Of a stretch of 64,000 nt of DNA, positions 17,925 to 26,262 are shown piece after piece (positions within the stretch are counted from its first letter, which is position 1; each line of letters starts with the position of its first letter). Origin of the DNA: Dysgonomonas sp. 511 (GTDB lineage Bacteria; Bacteroidota; Bacteroidia; Bacteroidales; Dysgonomonadaceae); contig NZ_QVMQ01000009.1 of NCBI RefSeq assembly GCF_010501105.1, positions 1-64,000 of the forward strand, given 5' to 3'. Below the pieces are notes generated by a model that made no database searches, had not been told where the DNA came from, and worked only from the letters and a program-made list of their open reading frames with translations. A program made the position numbers and the translations under genes.

Positions 17925-18962
17925 CTATTGTATAATCTGCTTAACAGCACCCAGCTCAGGATAGAAGGTCACCTTTATAGGACGCTTATTATTGTCGAAC
18001 ATCTGTTTGGCCAATACATCCTGCACACCGTATTGTACTACATCGCATTCTGTATTTACATAGTCCTTGCTGTTGTAGGTAATAGTAAGTACAGCTTTGT
18101 TTGGCACATTGTAGATAATGCCCGAAGAGAATTTCTTCTCCATTTCCTTGGCCTCCTTTTCGGTCAATACCTGTTCGGTACGAGGTTCTTTGTTTTTCAG
18201 CGACAGGTAAACAGGTGCTCCCGACAAATCGTCGGCACTTACGATCCCAAGCTTAGCCGAAAAGCGGAACAGTACCTTGTCTTTAATGTCTTTCTCGTTT
18301 GGTACAACAGTAAACCGTTCAGACCCCGATTCCGAGCTTTCTGTGCCGATAAACATTGCTGTAAGTGCTTTTTCCTGCTCATCCAGTTGCGACATTACCA
18401 ACTTATAAGCCTGTCCGTCGGGCGGCATATTATCGGCATCGCCTGTCAGTATATTGTTGCGGCTCTCGCGAAGGCGGTAAATCTGCTTGGCTATCAGTTC
18501 GGCTTGCTTGGCTGTCGAACCTGCCCGTAATATTTCTTCCGACAAATAGCTACGCGGGTCGACAGTCTTTACAGCCTCGGCCGGGGTCAGTTCTGCCATT
18601 TCCACTTTCGGAAAAGCATAATCCTCATTTATGGCGCACAGCAACCCGTCATTTGTCAATGTTACAAATGGCGACAGGGAATTAGCCTTGAACTCCACCA
18701 GATAAGATTTATCTTTATCTATTATCCCCTGAGTTGTTGCATCTATGCCGGTGAGCGTATATATAACCGCATCTTCTGTAATAGGGTTCGATATGCTCAG
18801 GTAACGCTCGGCATACTGGTAAAACTCGCCTACTTTGCGGGTAGTTTTAGTATAATGGGCATTTACCTCAATCATCGTTTTGGGCAACGAATAGGCAACG
18901 CCATAGTTGTTGCTTTTCACGGCACTCATCTTCACTGTAGTTTGAGCCGTAGCAACATTCAA
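17925..18962 (-). CDS. DUF4831 protein with truncated signal peptide
   Basis: A 345-codon frame encodes a DUF4831 protein: TTVKMSAVKSNNYGVAYSLP near the N-terminus, then YLSEEILRAGSTAKQAELIA, RLRESRNNILTGDADNMPPD and KVTFYPELGAVKQI at the end. The family is normally exported. Here the only start in the long frame is TTG 18962. Reading upstream in frame gives LIGLNVATAQ, which looks like the last third of a signal peptide, but the next codons lie in a dispersed repeat (from 18971) and reach a stop. The start and first part of the signal have evidently been cut away. Translation from TTG 18962 or ATG 18929 would give a cytoplasmic protein. It may be a recent pseudogene. Confidence 0.75.
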   Translation of the reverse strand: MNVATAQTTVKMSAVKSNNYGVAYSLPKTMIEVNAHYTKTTRKVGEFYQYAERYLSISNPITEDAVIYTLTGIDATTQGIIDKDKSYLVEFKANSLSPFVTLTNDGLLCAINEDYAFPKVEMAELTPAEAVKTVDPRSYLSEEILRAGSTAKQAELIAKQIYRLRESRNNILTGDADNMPPDGQAYKLVMSQLDEQEKALTAMFIGTESSESGSERFTVVPNEKDIKDKVLFRFSAKLGIVSADDLSGAPVYLSLKNKEPRTEQVLTEKEAKEMEKKFSSGIIYNVPNKAVLTITYNSKDYVNTECDVVQYGVQDVLAKQMFDNNKRPIKVTFYPELGAVKQIIQ

Positions 18963-18969
18963 TCCTATT

Positions 18970-19169
18970 AGTCTGTTTAAATTTTATAGCAAATCTTTTT
19001 TATAGCTGTTTTTAGATGGATTTTATGTGTTTTGCTCGCTGGTTTAGCGGGCTAAACCGAGAGTAAAATGTGTAAAATACGCTAAAAAGAGCATAAAAAA
19101 GTTGCTAAGAACTATACTAACTAAAGAACCTATAAGAAATATCTTCGCTAAAATTTAAAAAGGCTCTTA
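18970..19169. mobile_element. MITE-like element with GTTTAAATTTTA terminal repeats
   Basis: The left end (18970-18991, beginning AGTCTGTTTAAATTTTATAG) and the reverse complement of the right end (19144-19169, TAAGAGCCTTTTTAAATTTT and onward) are similar inverted termini about 200 bases apart. Between them is non-coding DNA with a small hairpin (GGTTTAG/CTAAACC, 19041-19058). No transposase is encoded. The left terminus replaces the 5' end of the DUF4831 gene. Related ends occur at 15923, 45733, about 47010 and 48339. The rest of the gap to 19375 holds only the promoter of the next gene. Confidence 0.5.
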
Positions 19170-19340
19170 GAACATTATTGATGCAAATCTAAGTATTTTT
19201 TGCGAAAACCTTGTTAAGGCTCTCCCATTCTCTTACAACAAGTCGGGATAAATATCGTTTAAATGTTAAACATCTTTATTATTTACCGCGCTTATTTTGA
19301 ACTTTAGTGGTTTGGGCGGCGTTATTGAATAGTAAATACA

Positions 19341-19348
19341 TAATTTTG
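19341..19348 (+). promoter_or_regulatory. -7 box (TAATTTTG) before the ArsC/Spx-like gene
   Basis: TAATTTTG fits TAnnTTTG and lies 28 bases before ATG 19376. A TTTG at 19311 is a little too far for a standard -33 box. Confidence 0.4.
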
Positions 19349-19375
19349 CAACAGTTAAAATATAAAAACTGAAAT

Positions 19376-19735
19376 ATGAGACCTGCACTATTTTTATGCT
19401 ATCCCAAATGCAGCACTTGCCGCAAAGCAGCCAAATGGCTCGAAGAGAATAACATAGAGGTTGCCTCCCGCAATATAGCGACCGACAATCCGGATGAAAA
19501 AGAATTGTCTGTATGGATAGAAAAAAGCGGCCTTCCCATAGCCAGGTTCTTCAATACATCGGGTAACATTTACAAGGAAAACAACCTGAAAGAAAAGGTA
19601 AAGACTGCCTCAGAAGAAGAACTGCTGGGTATTCTGGCTTCGAACGGCATGGTGGTCAAACGGCCGGTCTTGGTAACAGACGACCTCGTCCTGGTAGGAT
19701 TCAACGAAGAGCAATGGAGTGAAAAACTGAAATAA
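19376..19735 (+). CDS. ArsC/Spx-family thioredoxin-fold protein
   Basis: A 119-residue protein of the arsenate reductase/Spx/YffB family. It has YPKCSTCRKAAKWLEENN (residues 9-26) with a CxxC in the N-terminal position, IARFFNTSGNIYKEN in the middle, and VKRPVLVTDDLVLVGFNEEQ at the C-terminus; the RP pair is typical. E. coli ArsC has a single Cys, whereas Spx and many YffB-like proteins have CxxC, so arsenate reduction should not be assumed. No ars genes are nearby. It lies 12 bases upstream of tamB and is likely co-transcribed. Confidence 0.85.
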   Translation: MRPALFLCYPKCSTCRKAAKWLEENNIEVASRNIATDNPDEKELSVWIEKSGLPIARFFNTSGNIYKENNLKEKVKTASEEELLGILASNGMVVKRPVLVTDDLVLVGFNEEQWSEKLK

Positions 19736-19747
19736 CAAATAGAATAA

Positions 19748-22700
19748 ATGGAACAGGCAGAAGACGTAAAAGCCACCCCTCAGCAACCTGCAAAGAAGAG
19801 CCTGCCACGGCGGATACTGAAAACACTGTTGTATGTGTTTATCGGATTCATCGGGTTGAATGCACTTTTATACACCCTGTTTTCCATACCTTATGTACAA
19901 CAAAAAGCGGCCGGCTTTGCAGTCGAGGAACTAAAAAAGACACTCAATACAGAGGTTTCTATTGAGGAAGTCCGGCTGAGCCTGTTCAATAAAGTATCGC
20001 TGAAAGGCGTCTATATAGAAGATCAGGCTGCTGATACCTTACTATATGCCAACAACCTGTCGGCAACTCTCAGCCCGTGGAAATTTATAAAGAACAGCAC
20101 GCTGGCTATTACCAGTGTGACAGCAGAAGATTTCGTAATCAATGTAAACCGTAAAGACAGTATCAGCGACTTCAATTTCCAGTTTATAGTCGATGCCTTT
20201 TCGGGTACGGATACCATCCCGGCAGATACAACCAAAAGTTCGCTGGTAATAGTTATAGAAGATATCAGCCTGAAAAGAGGCCGGCTCAGGTACGATGTGC
20301 TATCCGATACGGTTACACCCGGCATTTTCAATGCTTCGCATATTGCAATCAACGATTTGAATGCTAATCTCGACCTAAACTCGATTGATCCGGATAAATT
20401 CGATATAGCCCTCAACGAGCTTTCGGCAAAAGAAACATCGGGAGTAGAAATCAAATCACTTAAAGGACATTTTTTCTCCGACAAATCGCAGTTGTGGATA
20501 GATGGGCTGGCACTATACCTGCCCGGTTCGCATCTGATAACACAAAGAGCCAGATACAACCTTTCTACCGACGAATTTGAAGTTAATACAGAAGATACCG
20601 AAATAGAGCCTATAGACTTGGCAGCTTTTCTTCCGAACTTAAAATTCCTGAAAAATAAGATCTCATTAAATACTGCATTGAACGGAACACTTCCTTCGGT
20701 AAATATCGAACACATCAACCTGACTTATGGCAACGACCTTTATCTCGAAGGAAATGCAGGGTTGGCAAGCTACGAACGGTATGGGGAGTCGGATATCAAT
20801 CTTTTTATCGACCGCTTCAAGGCCTCGCCTGCCGCTGTCACATCATTGGCACGGCTGGGAGATTCTACTTTCGTAGCCCCCGATATACTAAACCAGATGG
20901 GTGATATCTTCCTGAAAGGGCAGGTAACCGGACAGTTGAAAAAATTCAGGCTCGATGCCGAAGCATGGTGCCGTCAGGGTGCTATCACAATGGTAGCGTC
21001 GGGAAGGGTGGATACAACTTTCTCCAATTTCGATGTATTAGCAGGGCTAAATACTAAGAACTTCAATCTGGGCAACCTGCTTGGCGGCACTACAGGCTTG
21101 GGCACATTATCGGCTAATGTAGACATCACGGCACTGCAACATGAAGCCAGTGGATTGACGGCAGAAGCAAAAGGCAACCTCATCGCTTTGGGGTATGAAC
21201 AGAATGTATATAACAATATCCCATTCGAAGGATACTATAACCCTCACGATATGGGAATCAGTGCCAATGCCGACCTTCCTGTCGGCAAAGTGGTGGCAGA
21301 AGCCAGTATGACACAGGATAATACGCCCGATATTAATGTATATCTGAATGCAGACAATTTGCATATCGACCATTTCTACAAAAATGATTATTGGGTAAAT
21401 CCACGGTTGTCGCTTGTGCTCGATGGGAAAATAAAAGGAATTGATATAGATAATATAGCCGGAATTGTTACTATAGATAGTCTTGATTTCCATGATGCCA
21501 ATTATCACTTCCAACCGGGGAAATTCACGTTGGAATCGGGCAAAAAAGAAAGCAATGAGAAATATATCAGCCTGACTTCTTCGTTGCTTACTGCAAATAT
21601 TTCGGGGCAGTATGCCTTCGCTACCCTCCCCGACGAGATTTCCGACCTTATGCACAGTTACCTGCCTGCCGTTTTCCCCGAAACCAAGAAGCTGAAAACA
21701 AAGAATAATTATTATAAGAATAATTTCGCATTCAACATCTCGGCTAATAATACCGAAGAACTGGGGAAAATACTGGAACTTCCGGTCGATGTTATCCTGC
21801 CTGCCCGGATAAACGGGAATATCAATACCATCGGCAGGGAGATAAAACTAAGGGGAGATATCCCATACCTACGCTATGGAGCATACGACATAAAGAATAC
21901 GCATATAGGGATAGAAAATACAGACAGTATATTTAACGGAGTCGCCAACAGTAATATATTGATGGACGAAGGCATTTACAAACTCGGATTGCTGTTCAAC
22001 GGCAAAGAAGATTTGGCTCACAGCCTTATTTCCCTCAGCAGTGAAAATACGGATATCAACATAGCAGGAGGCGTGGAATCTACGGCTTCTTTCAGCCGCA
22101 ATGCCAGCAACGAACTGGTCTCGAAACTGGATATAAAATCGTCGAACATATATGTTGGCAATCTGGCTATCAACATACTTCCTGCCGAAATATCGAATGT
22201 AGGCGACCGTACCGAGATTCAGAATTTCGGGTTAGGGGTCAACAACAGGAAATACTTCGGGGTAGAAGGTGTAATCTCGAAACAGAAAACCGACAGCCTC
22301 AAAGCTTACTTCAACCATGCCGAAATTGGCGATTTGCTCGAAGCTTTCGATATAAAAAACATACGAGGATGTATCCACGGAGATGTCATGCTGACCAACC
22401 TGCTCGATATGCCCGAACTATATACCGAAGGCTTTCAGGTTGCCGATATCATTATATTCGGCGATACACTGGGGACTATGAACCTGGAAAGCCAATGGAG
22501 CGACTATTTTGGTGGTGCACGCGTAAACGCATTGTTGAAAAAAGGAGACGAAGAAAAAGCCGAACTGGATGGAACGGTATATACCAGCCCCGACTCCCTC
22601 GACCTGCAACTCCGTCTCGATGAGATGCAAGTAGGCTGGATACAACCCTTTGTTGCCGACATGGCGAATAAAGTTTCCGGAAGCATCAGTACAAACCTCA

Positions 22701-24301
22701 TAATAGAAGGAAGCACCAAAGCTCCGCTATTGAGAGGGTTTGTAGGGTTCAATGATACGCAGATAGGGATAGACTATACAAATGTGGTTTATACCATATC
22801 TGACACCATACAGATAACTCCCGGCAATGTAGGGCTCAACAACCTGACGCTGAAAGACAGTCATGGAAACAGCGCAAGCGTAAACGCCTCGCTGACCCAT
22901 AAAAATTTCGGGGATATGAAGTATAAACTCGATATGCAGATGACCAATCTTATGGTACTCAATACGATGCACCGCACCGACAGCCTTTTCTACGGGCGTG
23001 TATTTGCTTCGGGAACCGTGAAGATAGAAGGCGACGACGATGGTGTGAATATGAATATGCAGATAAGGAATGATAAAAATTCTGTGTTGAATATATTATT
23101 GCCCCAAAGTTCCGAGGCTACCGACTATCGCAGTGTGGTTTATATAAATGTGCCCGAAGATAAGCTGGAAAAAGAAAAAGACAATACCACCCCTTCTACT
23201 TCGTTCTCGATGAATATGAAAATACGCCTCGATGTCACCAAAGACCTTACTCTGGGCGTGGTAATAGACCCGCTTACGGGCGATGCAATGCAAGCCAACG
23301 GAAACGGGACTATCAATTTCGGCTACGATATGGATACCGAAAATATGTCTACCTTCGGCGACTATACGCTTACAGGCGGAAATGTCAGCCTTAACCTGCA
23401 AGGAGTGAAAAGGATAGGATTCCAGATACAAAACGGGAGCAAACTCAATTTCATAGGCGACCCTATGCGCACCCGGTTCGACATCACAGCTTACCACAGG
23501 GTGAGGGCTACCCTTACCACGCTCGACAATAGTTTTGCATTCGACGAGTTGTCTTCGCCGCGTGTAAATGTCGATTGTGTATTGGGTATAAAAGGCAATA
23601 TGAATAAGATGGACCTTACCTACGATATCAATGTGCCTGAGGCCGAAGAAGATGTGCAGAGTAAAATCAGGAGCCTGATTGCTACCAGCGAACAAAAGAT
23701 CAAGCAATTTGCATACCTTATAGCAACAGGTTCGTTTTATCCCGAAACAGGAGGTAATACAAATCTGGGACAAGGATTGTGGACCAGTGTAGCCTCTTCT
23801 ACCCTGTCGAAAGGATTAAGCTCTATCGTGGGCAATATTCTGGGCGATAGCTGGGAAGTGGGAACGAATATAGAATCTAATGACGGCACTCTGGAAAGTA
23901 TGGATATGAGTGTGAATGTATCGCGTGGGTTTATGGACGGTAAACTGAAGGTAAAAACCAACCTGGGCTACCGTACCGACCAGACCAATCAGGATAATAT
24001 TATCAGCGACTTCGATGTAGAATACCAGCTTAATTCGTTATGGACATTGAGGGGATATAACCATACCAACGACAGGTATTACCGTACGGCTCCATATACG
24101 CAGGGTATCGGTATCGTTTACACCAAGGAAGCTGCAACATTGAAACGCCTGTTCAGCTCGTTCAAGCCAAGGAGGCGCAACAGGAATAATACAACGCAAA
24201 ATCAAGATAGTGCCCCGCAGGATAAGTTTCCTGCCCAAGTTCCACCGGCACAGCAACCGGCAGGGGCTAATAATAAGGAGACGACCGAGGGGGGTAGATA
24301 A
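19748..24301 (+). CDS. tamB: Translocation and assembly module protein TamB
   Basis: A very large (1517-residue) AsmA/TamB-type protein. It has one N-terminal TM segment (TLLYVFIGFIGLNALLYTLF, residues about 28-47) after a short basic cytoplasmic tail. A long periplasmic region of repeated beta-strands follows, as in the hydrophobic groove of the bridge-like lipid-transport family. The C-terminal DUF490 domain (about residues 1150-1480) ends with strand-like NLGYRTDQTNQDNIISDFDV and YNHTNDRYYRTAPYTQGIGI. TamB works in outer-membrane protein insertion and phospholipid transport between membranes. A Gln/Pro-rich tail of about 40 residues follows the domain. It is flanked by an ArsC/Spx-like gene and an acyltransferase on the same strand. 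Confidence 0.9.
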   Translation: MEQAEDVKATPQQPAKKSLPRRILKTLLYVFIGFIGLNALLYTLFSIPYVQQKAAGFAVEELKKTLNTEVSIEEVRLSLFNKVSLKGVYIEDQAADTLLYANNLSATLSPWKFIKNSTLAITSVTAEDFVINVNRKDSISDFNFQFIVDAFSGTDTIPADTTKSSLVIVIEDISLKRGRLRYDVLSDTVTPGIFNASHIAINDLNANLDLNSIDPDKFDIALNELSAKETSGVEIKSLKGHFFSDKSQLWIDGLALYLPGSHLITQRARYNLSTDEFEVNTEDTEIEPIDLAAFLPNLKFLKNKISLNTALNGTLPSVNIEHINLTYGNDLYLEGNAGLASYERYGESDINLFIDRFKASPAAVTSLARLGDSTFVAPDILNQMGDIFLKGQVTGQLKKFRLDAEAWCRQGAITMVASGRVDTTFSNFDVLAGLNTKNFNLGNLLGGTTGLGTLSANVDITALQHEASGLTAEAKGNLIALGYEQNVYNNIPFEGYYNPHDMGISANADLPVGKVVAEASMTQDNTPDINVYLNADNLHIDHFYKNDYWVNPRLSLVLDGKIKGIDIDNIAGIVTIDSLDFHDANYHFQPGKFTLESGKKESNEKYISLTSSLLTANISGQYAFATLPDEISDLMHSYLPAVFPETKKLKTKNNYYKNNFAFNISANNTEELGKILELPVDVILPARINGNINTIGREIKLRGDIPYLRYGAYDIKNTHIGIENTDSIFNGVANSNILMDEGIYKLGLLFNGKEDLAHSLISLSSENTDINIAGGVESTASFSRNASNELVSKLDIKSSNIYVGNLAINILPAEISNVGDRTEIQNFGLGVNNRKYFGVEGVISKQKTDSLKAYFNHAEIGDLLEAFDIKNIRGCIHGDVMLTNLLDMPELYTEGFQVADIIIFGDTLGTMNLESQWSDYFGGARVNALLKKGDEEKAELDGTVYTSPDSLDLQLRLDEMQVGWIQPFVADMANKVSGSISTNLIIEGSTKAPLLRGFVGFNDTQIGIDYTNVVYTISDTIQITPGNVGLNNLTLKDSHGNSASVNASLTHKNFGDMKYKLDMQMTNLMVLNTMHRTDSLFYGRVFASGTVKIEGDDDGVNMNMQIRNDKNSVLNILLPQSSEATDYRSVVYINVPEDKLEKEKDNTTPSTSFSMNMKIRLDVTKDLTLGVVIDPLTGDAMQANGNGTINFGYDMDTENMSTFGDYTLTGGNVSLNLQGVKRIGFQIQNGSKLNFIGDPMRTRFDITAYHRVRATLTTLDNSFAFDELSSPRVNVDCVLGIKGNMNKMDLTYDINVPEAEEDVQSKIRSLIATSEQKIKQFAYLIATGSFYPETGGNTNLGQGLWTSVASSTLSKGLSSIVGNILGDSWEVGTNIESNDGTLESMDMSVNVSRGFMDGKLKVKTNLGYRTDQTNQDNIISDFDVEYQLNSLWTLRGYNHTNDRYYRTAPYTQGIGIVYTKEAATLKRLFSSFKPRRRNRNNTTQNQDSAPQDKFPAQVPPAQQPAGANNKETTEGGR

Positions 24302-24367
24302 ATATGGAAATTGCTTTTGAATCCCCTTTTTATTTTCAACTACGACAACCCTTTTATCAATACAAAT

Positions 24368-25498
24368 ATGAAACAACCATTAAGCTTGGCCGAATCGAAA
24401 CCGCATTATGAAATATTGGACGGGCTGCGCGGAGTAGCTGCTATATTAGTCGTATTCTTCCATATCCTGGAAATCCATTCCGGCGGCGACCATGCAAAGC
24501 AGATTATCAATCACGGCTATCTGGCTGTCGACTTTTTCTTCCTCCTTTCCGGTTTTGTGATCGGCTACGCATACGACGACCGTTGGGACAAAATGACATT
24601 GAAAGATTTTTTCAAACGACGCCTGATACGTCTCCAGCCAATGATTATCATAGGCTCCCTGATTGGCGCGGCATTGTTTTATTTTCAGGATTCTCCTGGC
24701 TTATGGCCGGAAATACACGATGTGCCGGTGTGGAAGATGCTGCTGGTAATGCTGATAGGGTGTACATTGATACCTGTAAGTAAGGGGATGGATATAAGGG
24801 GATGGAGCGAGATGCACCCGTTGAACGGGCCTGCATGGTCTCTCTTCTTCGAATATATTGCCAATATAGTTTATGCCCTCGTATTGCGCCATCTGTCTAA
24901 AATAGTTCTGGCTGCCATAACACTAACAGCTGCCGGAGTGACAATACATTATGCTTTGACAAATCCTAACGGCGATATCATAGGAGGGTGGTCTATCGAC
25001 GCTACCCAGATGAGAATAGGATTTACACGCCTGGCTTTTCCTTTCCTTGCAGGTTTATTGCTGGCACGGACGGCAAAACTGCGTTACACAAAACACGCAT
25101 TCCTCGTCGCAAGCCTCTTGCTTGTGGTATTATTCTCTGTGCCGCGCCTCGGAGGCGCGGAGCACCCGTGGATGAATGGCTTGTATGAGTGTTTCTGCCT
25201 GATGGTTATGTTTCCGTTTATCGTCTGGCTGGGAGCCGGAGGCAAGGTGAAAGGCGAAAAGGCGTCTAAACTATGTAAATTTCTGGGCGATATATCTTAC
25301 CCTATCTATATTACGCATTTCCCGATAGCATATGTATATATGGCATGGGCAACGAATAATAATTATACACTGGAAGAAGCATGGCCTTACGGCATACTGG
25401 CATTGGCAGCAGCTATCCTTGTGGCTTACATTTCTATGAGGTTTTACGACCTGCCTGTAAGAGAATGGCTGCGCAAACGGTATTTGACCAAAAAGTAA
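24368..25498 (+). CDS. Acyltransferase-3 family membrane protein
   Basis: A 376-residue polytopic membrane protein. It opens with the family's signature YEILDGLRGVAAILVVFFHI (residues about 13-32), followed by about ten TM helices and the usual HPLNGPAWSLFFEY and ISYPIYITHFPIAYVY segments. These enzymes O-acetylate or otherwise acylate exported polysaccharides and lipids. Start: ATG 24368 puts the motif at the normal place; the ATG at 24311 overlaps the intergenic part after tamB. It lies 66 bases after tamB and is convergent with the SIS gene (gap of 1 base). The substrate is unknown. Confidence 0.85.
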   Translation: MKQPLSLAESKPHYEILDGLRGVAAILVVFFHILEIHSGGDHAKQIINHGYLAVDFFFLLSGFVIGYAYDDRWDKMTLKDFFKRRLIRLQPMIIIGSLIGAALFYFQDSPGLWPEIHDVPVWKMLLVMLIGCTLIPVSKGMDIRGWSEMHPLNGPAWSLFFEYIANIVYALVLRHLSKIVLAAITLTAAGVTIHYALTNPNGDIIGGWSIDATQMRIGFTRLAFPFLAGLLLARTAKLRYTKHAFLVASLLLVVLFSVPRLGGAEHPWMNGLYECFCLMVMFPFIVWLGAGGKVKGEKASKLCKFLGDISYPIYITHFPIAYVYMAWATNNNYTLEEAWPYGILALAAAILVAYISMRFYDLPVREWLRKRYLTKK

Positions 25499-25499
25499 A

Positions 25500-26105
25500 T
25501 TACTTGCTCATCTTACGCGATTTGTCGCCCAGATATCCGCCATGATGCCTTTTTGCATAATCGGCAGGGGTAAATTTGATCTTATTCATCGTGCCCACTA
25601 CCAATATGTCGCCAATTACTGTCATCACAGTAGTCGATGTAGTAGGAGTAAGCCCCAGGCAGCATACTTCGGCAGGTTTTCCTGTGAGGATGCACACATC
25701 GGCTTCCTTGGCCAACTCACTTTCAGCATCGCTGGTGATGACTATGAACTTGATATGCGGAATCAATTGCTTAGCTAAATCTATGAGTTCTACTATTTCC
25801 CTAGTCTTTCCCGAATTGGATATAGCAAGTACGATATCATTTTCCTGCAAAATACCTAAGTCGCCATGCTGTGCTTCGCTGGGGTGAAGAAATACGGCAG
25901 GCGTGCCTGTAGAACTGAATGTGGTAGCTATATTTTGTGCTATTTGTCCGGCCTTGCCCATCCCGCTGGTAACGAGTTTACCTTTTTTCAGGTTTACCTG
26001 TTCTACAATAAGGTCGATGGCTTCGGAGTAAGCATCTGTAACAGGGATGCTGAGTATCGAGTTGGCTTCGTGCTCTAGTAATGAGCGGATTTCGTCTTTC
26101 TGCAT
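25500..26105 (-). CDS. SIS-domain sugar-phosphate isomerase (KpsF/GutQ-like, no CBS)
   Basis: A 201-residue SIS-domain protein: LVTSGMGKAGQIAQNIATTF (residues about 42-61), the HPSEAQHGDLG segment and ISNSGKTREIVEL. These are the marks of arabinose-5-phosphate isomerases (KdsD/KpsF/GutQ), which make the Kdo precursor. Usual family members add two CBS domains and are about 320 residues long; this one has none. It could be a one-domain isomerase acting on another ketose or aldose phosphate. Start: ATG 26105 (MQKDEIRSLLEHEANSI) matches the family. The frame's extension to 26411 runs through promoter sequence (TATCTTTG at 26132-26139) and was rejected. Confidence 0.83.
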   Translation of the reverse strand: MQKDEIRSLLEHEANSILSIPVTDAYSEAIDLIVEQVNLKKGKLVTSGMGKAGQIAQNIATTFSSTGTPAVFLHPSEAQHGDLGILQENDIVLAISNSGKTREIVELIDLAKQLIPHIKFIVITSDAESELAKEADVCILTGKPAEVCCLGLTPTTSTTVMTVIGDILVVGTMNKIKFTPADYAKRHHGGYLGDKSRKMSK

Positions 26106-26131
26106 AAGGTTCTTTCTGATTTTTGATGAAC

Positions 26132-26139
26132 CAAAGATA
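26132..26139 (-). promoter_or_regulatory. -7 box (TATCTTTG) for the SIS gene
   Basis: TATCTTTG on the minus strand lies 27 bases before ATG 26105. It helps to rule out the longer upstream frame for that gene. Confidence 0.5.
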
Positions 26140-26262
26140 CAATATTTCTTGTTTATTAGAATATCCTGTATAAAACAAAAACAGGCTCTAAATATAAATA
26201 GCGATAAAAACATAATGCAGTTTTTTATATAACTTTGTTTTATGGCTTTTGCCAAAATATAA

